DNA of 32,794 nt, from assembly GCA_017417045.1 (NCBI GenBank), contig JAFPZZ010000051.1, positions 1 through 32,794 of the forward strand, read 5' to 3'. Positions 28,099 to 32,794 of the stretch are shown piece after piece. Below the pieces are notes generated by a model, which worked only from the letters and a program-made list of their open reading frames with translations, had not been told where the DNA came from and ran no database searches. Each line of letters begins with the position of its first letter. The stretch's first letter is position 1. The translations under genes and the position numbers were made by a program. The DNA comes from Bacillota bacterium (GTDB taxonomy: Bacteria; Bacillota; Clostridia; Peptostreptococcales; Anaerovoracaceae).

Positions 28099-30438
28099 AT
28101 GAGTGATGTCATGCTTAACGAAGAAGACGCGAGGGTGGTATCAGTGCCCCTGCTCGCGCTTCGCGGCGTGAACGTATTCCCGCAGACAGAGGTCAGGTTC
28201 GACGTCGAGAGGCAGAAATCGATACTTGCTATAGATACCGCTATGAATGAGGAAGGCCTTATCTTCCTCGTAAACCAGAAGGATCCTGCGGTAGATCTTC
28301 CCACCTTCAAGGATCTTTACACGGTAGGCACTGTCGCGAAGATAAAGAGGGTGCTCAAGCTTCCCGGAGAGCACATCAGGATACTTGTCCTCGGACAGTA
28401 CAGGGCGAAGATCAAGCGCAAGGTGTTCGAATCGCCTTATTTCCTGTGCACCGCGGAGCGCATAGATTCCGACGTGAATGAGGATTCCATGCCGCAGGCG
28501 GAGGCCCTGATCAGGACCTGCGCCAATCTCTACGCGGCTTACCGCAAGGCTCATCCGAGGTTCCCCTCCGACGAGTTCCACGGCTTCGAGCGACCGGACG
28601 ATCCCGGCTATATCGCAGATTTCGTCATCACCCAGATGGACGTTAAGCCCGAGGAGGCTCACAAGGTACTCGTTACGCTGGACCCAGTGAAGAGGCTCGG
28701 CGTCGTCGTGAAATACCTCGTCAGGGAGACCGAGATCTCGAAGATAGAAGGGCAGATAAACGAGAAGATACAGACCAGACTGACCAAAGCTCAGAGGGAG
28801 CAGTATCTGAGAGAGCAGATCAGGACCATACAGGAGGAGCTCGGAGGCAAGGAAGACATAGAGGCCGAGAGCGCCGAGTGGAGAAAACAGCTGAAAAAGC
28901 TCAAGCTCTCGCCGCAGACTACAGCCAAGATAGAGAAGGAGATCGACAGGGCGGAGAAGCTTCCTCCCTACGCGGCCGATCTTTCCGTAATTAGAAACTA
29001 CATCACTACCATACTGGAGCTCCCCTGGCACAAGTATTCAAAGGGCGAGATAGACATCAACAGAGCTCAGGAGGTCCTCGACGAGGATCACTACGGGCTG
29101 GAGAAGGTCAAGGAAAGGGTGCTCGAATACCTGGCCGTCCTCAGGCTCGCCAAGGATCAGAAGAGCCCCATACTCTGCCTCGTAGGCCCTCCGGGCGTTG
29201 GCAAGACCTCTATAGCCCGCTCCATAGCGCGGTCCATAGACAGACAGTTCGTCCACATGTCGCTGGGCGGAATGAGGGATGAAGCCGAGATAAGGGGCCA
29301 CAGAAGGACCTACGTAGGCGCCATTCCGGGGCGCATAATGAGCGCCATCAAGGAGTGCGGAGCAGCAGATCCCGTATTCCTCTTCGACGAGATAGACAAG
29401 ATAGGAAGCGATTTCAGGGGAGATCCCGCGTCCGCCCTGCTTGAAGTGCTTGACCCCGAGCAGAACAAGGAGTTCATGGATCACTTCCTGGAGGTCCCCT
29501 TCGATCTGTCCAGAGTCATGTTCATCACCACGGCCAACACCACGGATACCATACCCAGGCCGCTGCTCGACAGGATGGAGGTCATCGAGATCTCCGGATA
29601 CACCTCCGAGGAAAAGCTCAATATCGCTGAAAAGTACCTCGTTCCGAAGCAGATCAAGGCGAACGGCCTCAAAAAGAAGGATATCTCCATAAACAAGAGC
29701 GCGCTCACCGAACTCATCAACTCCTATACGAGGGAGTCGGGCGTCAGAGGACTTGAAAAGCAGATCGCCAACCTCTGCAGAAAGGTCGCGAGGATGATAG
29801 TCGCGGGGGACGACAAGAAGCACGTCATCACCGCGAAGAACATAGAGGATTATCTCGGAAACAAGAGATACCACTACGACAAGATACTCGACAAGAATGA
29901 GATAGGCGTCTCCACAGGCCTCGCCTGGACTATAGTCGGAGGCGACACTCTGTTCATAGAGACCGCTATCATGCCCGGTTCGGGGCAGGTAGTGCTCACG
30001 GGCCAGCTTGGAGACGTAATGCAGGAGTCCGCGAGGGCAGCCATAAGCTACCTCAGGGCGCACGCAGCGGATTACGGCATCGAAGAGGATTTCCATAAGT
30101 CCAAGGACATACACATACACATTCCCGAGGGCGCGACGCCCAAGGACGGCCCCTCGGCAGGCGTCACCATGTGCATAGCGGTGCTCTCGGCGCTCACGGG
30201 ACGCCCCGTGAGAAAGAACGTCGCCATGACCGGCGAGATAAGCCTCAGGGGCAAGATACTTCCCGTCGGCGGCATAAAGGAAAAGGTCATAGCGGCGCAC
30301 AGGCTGGGCGTGAAGAAGGTGCTACTGCCTGAAGACAACGCACAGGACCTCAGCGAACTTCCCGAAAGCGTGAGGGAAAGCCTCAAGTTCGTGCTCATAT
30401 CCAACGTCTCTGACGCCGTCAGAGAGGCTATAATATGA
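28099..30438 (+). CDS. lon: Lon protease (LonA type)
   Basis: The 779-residue ATP-dependent protease degrades damaged and regulatory proteins. Its N-terminal LON substrate domain (about 12-210) is followed by a coiled coil (about 215-300). The AAA+ module has Walker A GPPGVGKT (363-370) and DEIDK. The protease domain carries the Ser-Lys dyad Ser686 (PKDGPSAGVTM) and Lys729 (GGIKEK). The presence of the LON domain and the absence of a membrane segment make it LonA rather than LonB. The stop codon overlaps engB (ATGA), the usual lon-engB order in Bacillota. Confidence 0.98.
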   Translation: MSDVMLNEEDARVVSVPLLALRGVNVFPQTEVRFDVERQKSILAIDTAMNEEGLIFLVNQKDPAVDLPTFKDLYTVGTVAKIKRVLKLPGEHIRILVLGQYRAKIKRKVFESPYFLCTAERIDSDVNEDSMPQAEALIRTCANLYAAYRKAHPRFPSDEFHGFERPDDPGYIADFVITQMDVKPEEAHKVLVTLDPVKRLGVVVKYLVRETEISKIEGQINEKIQTRLTKAQREQYLREQIRTIQEELGGKEDIEAESAEWRKQLKKLKLSPQTTAKIEKEIDRAEKLPPYAADLSVIRNYITTILELPWHKYSKGEIDINRAQEVLDEDHYGLEKVKERVLEYLAVLRLAKDQKSPILCLVGPPGVGKTSIARSIARSIDRQFVHMSLGGMRDEAEIRGHRRTYVGAIPGRIMSAIKECGAADPVFLFDEIDKIGSDFRGDPASALLEVLDPEQNKEFMDHFLEVPFDLSRVMFITTANTTDTIPRPLLDRMEVIEISGYTSEEKLNIAEKYLVPKQIKANGLKKKDISINKSALTELINSYTRESGVRGLEKQIANLCRKVARMIVAGDDKKHVITAKNIEDYLGNKRYHYDKILDKNEIGVSTGLAWTIVGGDTLFIETAIMPGSGQVVLTGQLGDVMQESARAAISYLRAHAADYGIEEDFHKSKDIHIHIPEGATPKDGPSAGVTMCIAVLSALTGRPVRKNVAMTGEISLRGKILPVGGIKEKVIAAHRLGVKKVLLPEDNAQDLSELPESVRESLKFVLISNVSDAVREAII

Positions 30439-31022
30439 AGATAACGAGCTCGGAGTTTCTCTGCTCGGCTGCTAAAAAAGGACAGTATCCCGATGAGAGC
30501 CTTCCCGAGATAGCGTTCGCCGGAAGATCCAACGTCGGCAAATCCTCGCTGCTGAATCTGCTGACGAACAGAAGATCGCTCGCCAAGGTCAGTTCGAGCC
30601 CGGGAAAGACCAGGACTATAAACTTCTTTCTTATAAATGGGGAGTTCCGCATCGTGGATCTTCCCGGCTACGGCTACGCGAAGGTCTCGAGGGCTGAATC
30701 CGAGAGCTGGGGCCGTATGATGGAGGATTACCTCGAAAACAGGCCAAATCTGCTGAAGGTCGTGCAGCTCGTCGATTCGAGGCACGAGCCGAGCGCTCAG
30801 GACGTCCAGATGTACGAGTACCTCAGATATCACGGACTATCGGGCATCGTGGCCGCCACTAAATGCGACAAGCTCTCAAAAAACGAGCTTTCAAGGAATC
30901 TTTCTCTTATAAAGAAGACGCTCAGCCTCGGAGAAGATGATATAATCATAGCTGTCTCTGCCCTGAAAAGGACGGGGACCGAAGAACTGCTCGCATGCCT
31001 GGATGGGCTGCTAGAGAGATGA
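30435..31022 (+). CDS. engB: Ribosome biogenesis GTP-binding protein EngB/YsxC/YihA
   Basis: This 195-residue TRAFAC GTPase, essential in many bacteria, assists late assembly of the 50S subunit. The G motifs are in order: G1 GRSNVGKS (30-37), G2 within PGKTRTINFF, G3 DLPGYG, G4 ATKCDK and G5 SALKRTG. It is the EngB lineage by its short length and the FAGRSNVGKSSLLN context. ATG overlaps the lon stop by four bases, and its own stop overlaps the next start in the same ATGA fashion, so the three genes are translationally coupled. Confidence 0.97.
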   Translation: MKITSSEFLCSAAKKGQYPDESLPEIAFAGRSNVGKSSLLNLLTNRRSLAKVSSSPGKTRTINFFLINGEFRIVDLPGYGYAKVSRAESESWGRMMEDYLENRPNLLKVVQLVDSRHEPSAQDVQMYEYLRYHGLSGIVAATKCDKLSKNELSRNLSLIKKTLSLGEDDIIIAVSALKRTGTEELLACLDGLLER

Positions 31023-31366
31023 GGTCTGCCGTATTGACCGCGATATTCAAAAGGATAAAAGCGATCCCGATGCTTCTGAAGGACAGGAGCGTTTCCTTCT
31101 GGAAAAAGGCTCTGGTAGTCTTCGGGATCATATATCTCCTGCTTCCCGTGGATCTGATACCTCCGATGATACCGGTCCTCGGGGCTTTTGACGACCTCAT
31201 CCTCTGGGCTTTCATACTGGTCTATCTGGGGGACGACCTGGAAAGGTATATGATACCGCAGGAGGGCGGCAGCGCCGCATCCAAATACAGGGGCAGGGAC
31301 GTCGTCGACGCGCAGTACAGCGTAAACAGCGAAAAGGAAGAGGAAAATGCTGGCACAAAACAGTAG
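31019..31366 (+). CDS. DUF1232 membrane protein
   Basis: The 115-residue protein has two hydrophobic stretches (about 30-46 and 58-71) around PVDLIPPMIPVLGAFDD, the hallmark of DUF1232/YkvA-like proteins; the molecular function is unknown. ATG 31019 is chosen because it overlaps the engB stop (ATGA). The C-terminal third is polar and charged. The reading frame runs 20 nt into hpt, so it sits in the same transcript. A small inner-membrane protein co-expressed with proteolysis and ribosome-assembly genes is all that can be said. Confidence 0.82.
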   Translation: MRSAVLTAIFKRIKAIPMLLKDRSVSFWKKALVVFGIIYLLLPVDLIPPMIPVLGAFDDLILWAFILVYLGDDLERYMIPQEGGSAASKYRGRDVVDAQYSVNSEKEEENAGTKQ

Positions 31367-31886
31367 AGACGTCTCGAACGTCCTGATCAGCGAAGAGCAG
31401 ATCTCGGCAAAGGTAAAGGAGATCGGGGCGAAGATCACCGAGGACTTCAAAGGCGAGCCCGTGCTCCTCGTGGGCATACTCAAGGGCTCCATAGCCTTCA
31501 TGGCGGACCTCATGAGGGCGATAGATCTCGAGGACGTCGCCATAGAGTTCATGTCCGTGTCCAGCTACGGCAGCGCGACCAAAAGCAGCGGCGTAGTCAA
31601 GATTAACCAGGACCTGGACTGCGACATCAGAGGCAGGAACGTCATCATCGTCGAGGACATCATCGACTCAGGCCTTACGCTCGCGTATCTCAAGTCGTAT
31701 CTGCTCCATAGAGGCCCCAAGTCTCTTAAGATCGCGACCATGCTCGACAAGCCTTCCAGAAGGAAGAGCGATATCAAGCCCGACTACGTGGGTTTTGAGG
31801 TTGAGGATGTCTTCATCGTCGGCTACGGACTCGACGCCGATCAGAAGTACAGGAACCTTCCTTACATCTCGTGGATCAAGTCGTGA
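31347..31886 (+). CDS. hpt: Hypoxanthine phosphoribosyltransferase
   Basis: The 179-residue type I phosphoribosyltransferase salvages hypoxanthine and guanine to IMP and GMP using PRPP. The PRPP-binding loop VIIVEDIIDSGLT is at 99-111, the flexible loop MSVSSYGSATKSSG at about 69-82, and the LVGILKGS loop at 41-48. DYVGFEVEDVFIVGYGLD near the end is the purine-contact region. AGGAAGAGGA precedes ATG inside the DUF1232 gene, with a 20-nt overlap. It is the last member of the cluster starting at tig. Confidence 0.96.
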   Translation: MLAQNSRDVSNVLISEEQISAKVKEIGAKITEDFKGEPVLLVGILKGSIAFMADLMRAIDLEDVAIEFMSVSSYGSATKSSGVVKINQDLDCDIRGRNVIIVEDIIDSGLTLAYLKSYLLHRGPKSLKIATMLDKPSRRKSDIKPDYVGFEVEDVFIVGYGLDADQKYRNLPYISWIKS

Positions 31887-31942
31887 GCGGTCCGGATACA
31901 ATACGATAATAGCAATTGTTTATCAATATAAAGGAGAAGAAA

Positions 31943-32515
31943 ATGAACTACACAGTTCCCGTAGGGATCTCGAACAAGCATCTTCATCTTTCCAAAGAGC
32001 ATCTCGCCATCCTCTTCGGAGAAGGACACGAGCTCACAGTAAAGAACATGCTCTCCCAGCCCGGACAGTTCGCCGCTGAGGAGAAGGTCGACATCGTAGG
32101 ACCCAAGAACACCCTCAAGGGCATCAGAGTCCTCGGACCCTGCAGAAAGCAGACCCAGGTAGAGCTCGCTCTTACCGATGCCAGGCAGATCGGACTCGCA
32201 GTGCCCGTACGCGAGAGCGGCAAGCTCGAAGGCTCGGCTCCCGTAAAGCTCATCGGACCCTGCGGTGAAGTGGAGCTTGAAGAGGGCGCTATCGCCGCTC
32301 TGCGCCACATCCATCTTTCCGCCGCTCAGGCAGAGGAAGCCGGAGTCACCGATAAGCAGATCGTCAGCGTAAAGGTCTGCGGCGAGAGAGGACTCATCTT
32401 CAATGAGGTACTTATCCGCTGCGGAGACGGCCACGAGAGAGAGATGCACGTCGATACCGACGAGGCCAACGCCGCCGGACTCAAGAACGGCGTCGAGGTC
32501 GAAATAATCAAATAA
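31943..32515 (+). CDS. pduL: Phosphate acyltransferase PduL (phosphotransacylase)
   Basis: The 190-residue enzyme exchanges CoA and phosphate on short acyl groups, here most likely acetyl-CoA to acetyl phosphate for ATP formation by acetate kinase. Metal-binding histidines are visible at 13 and 15 (NKHLHLS), 122 and 124 (LRHIHLS), and 164 and 169 (GDGHEREMHVD). The protein begins almost directly with VPVGISNKHLHL, so it lacks the N-terminal encapsulation helix of microcompartment PduL and no shell genes are nearby; a free cytosolic enzyme is expected. AAGGAG precedes ATG 31943. A weak -10 (GATAAT, 31905-31910) lies upstream. C-ending codon bias, as in nifJ, suggests high expression. Confidence 0.93.
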   Translation: MNYTVPVGISNKHLHLSKEHLAILFGEGHELTVKNMLSQPGQFAAEEKVDIVGPKNTLKGIRVLGPCRKQTQVELALTDARQIGLAVPVRESGKLEGSAPVKLIGPCGEVELEEGAIAALRHIHLSAAQAEEAGVTDKQIVSVKVCGERGLIFNEVLIRCGDGHEREMHVDTDEANAAGLKNGVEVEIIK

Positions 32516-32635
32516 AAGTATTTAAATCTTTAGGTTGAAATACCTTTTAGGTATGGATATACTGATAAAGCCTTAATCGAGCAAAGAGCTCTTTGAAAGC
32601 TGCGTAAATCTTTTTAAAAATAAATGGTTTTGCAG

Positions 32636-32664
32636 TTGACAAGTGATGCCGATGCTCATATAAT
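32636..32664 (+). promoter_or_regulatory. Consensus strong promoter, probably of an rRNA operon
   Basis: TTGACA (32636-32641), exactly 17 nt, and TATAAT (32659-32664) match both consensus boxes completely. The preceding AT-rich run (about 32609-32630) resembles an UP element. The transcript would start near 32671. Confidence 0.9.
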
Positions 32665-32670
32665 AAGGAC

Positions 32671-32794
32671 TGTTCCGCGCCAGACGCGGGACGCGAACCT
32701 TGAAAACATCATAGTGTAGAGAAAAGTCAAAGAGGACATCAGATTGTCCTCGAAAAGACGAAGATGTACACACCATCAAAGATGGTAAAGAACG
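32671..32794 (+). other. Leader resembling the 5' spacer of a 16S rRNA gene (continues beyond window)
   Basis: The sequence has GAACCTTGAAAACA (from about 32696), a motif often found upstream of 16S and 23S genes in Bacillota. It also has hairpins: CCGCG/CGCGG near 32673-32690, GAGGACA/TGTCCTC near 32732-32750, and ACCATC/GATGGT near 32772-32786. No open reading frame with a ribosome binding site is present. The mature 16S start is not reached, so the rRNA assignment is an inference. Confidence 0.6.

Overview
The window looks like a chromosomal segment of an anaerobic, Gram-positive member of the Bacillota, class Clostridia. The evidence is a one-chain pyruvate:ferredoxin oxidoreductase, a PduL phosphotransacylase, a split transketolase, S-layer-homology (SLH) surface proteins, a CIRCE operator, the tig-clpP-clpX-lon-engB cluster, and AGGAG-type ribosome binding sites. 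A family such as Anaerovoracaceae is possible, but I cannot fix the genus. No phage, transposase, CRISPR array or tRNA gene was recognised.

Layout. 1-5966: the 3' end of one SLH surface protein, then a complete 1594-residue paralogue (von Willebrand A domain, about seven beta-sandwich repeats, SLH region). Both end in near-identical terminators, and a structured leader of roughly 460 nt precedes the complete gene. 6032-7924 (minus strand): a two-gene operon for a membrane-anchored transglutaminase-like protein and a small lipoprotein. 8228-9937: an MFS transporter and msrA. 9950-13273: a CIRCE-controlled ClpB that lacks its N-domain and a glyoxalase, bracketed by two copies of a structured, covarying repeat, each lying just after a stop codon (msrA and the glyoxalase). 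13346-14725 (minus): an M20 amidohydrolase. 14934-18103: a translationally coupled operon of a secreted protein, a TagA/WecG-type glycosyltransferase and both transketolase halves. 18234-20199: a degenerate P-loop protein and a convergent MFS transporter. 20476-24754: nifJ and a CYTH-domain protein. 24821-31886: tig, clpP, clpX, lon, engB, a DUF1232 protein and hpt, closely packed. 31943-32515: pduL. 32636-32794: a consensus promoter and leader that look like the start of an rRNA operon whose 16S gene would lie beyond the window.

Functional themes are protein quality control (ClpB, trigger factor, ClpP, ClpX, Lon, MsrA), fermentative energy metabolism (pyruvate to acetyl-CoA by PFOR, acetyl-CoA to acetyl phosphate by PduL) and the cell surface (SLH proteins, TagA-like enzyme, transglutaminase-like protein). 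The most novel-looking item is the two-copy structured element at 9950-10152 and 13125-13273. Also notable are the leader at 576-1038 and the overlapping promoter, terminator and ribosome binding site at 18182-18236. The window starts inside an exact repeat and ends in a probable rRNA leader, as would be expected of a contig broken at repeats.
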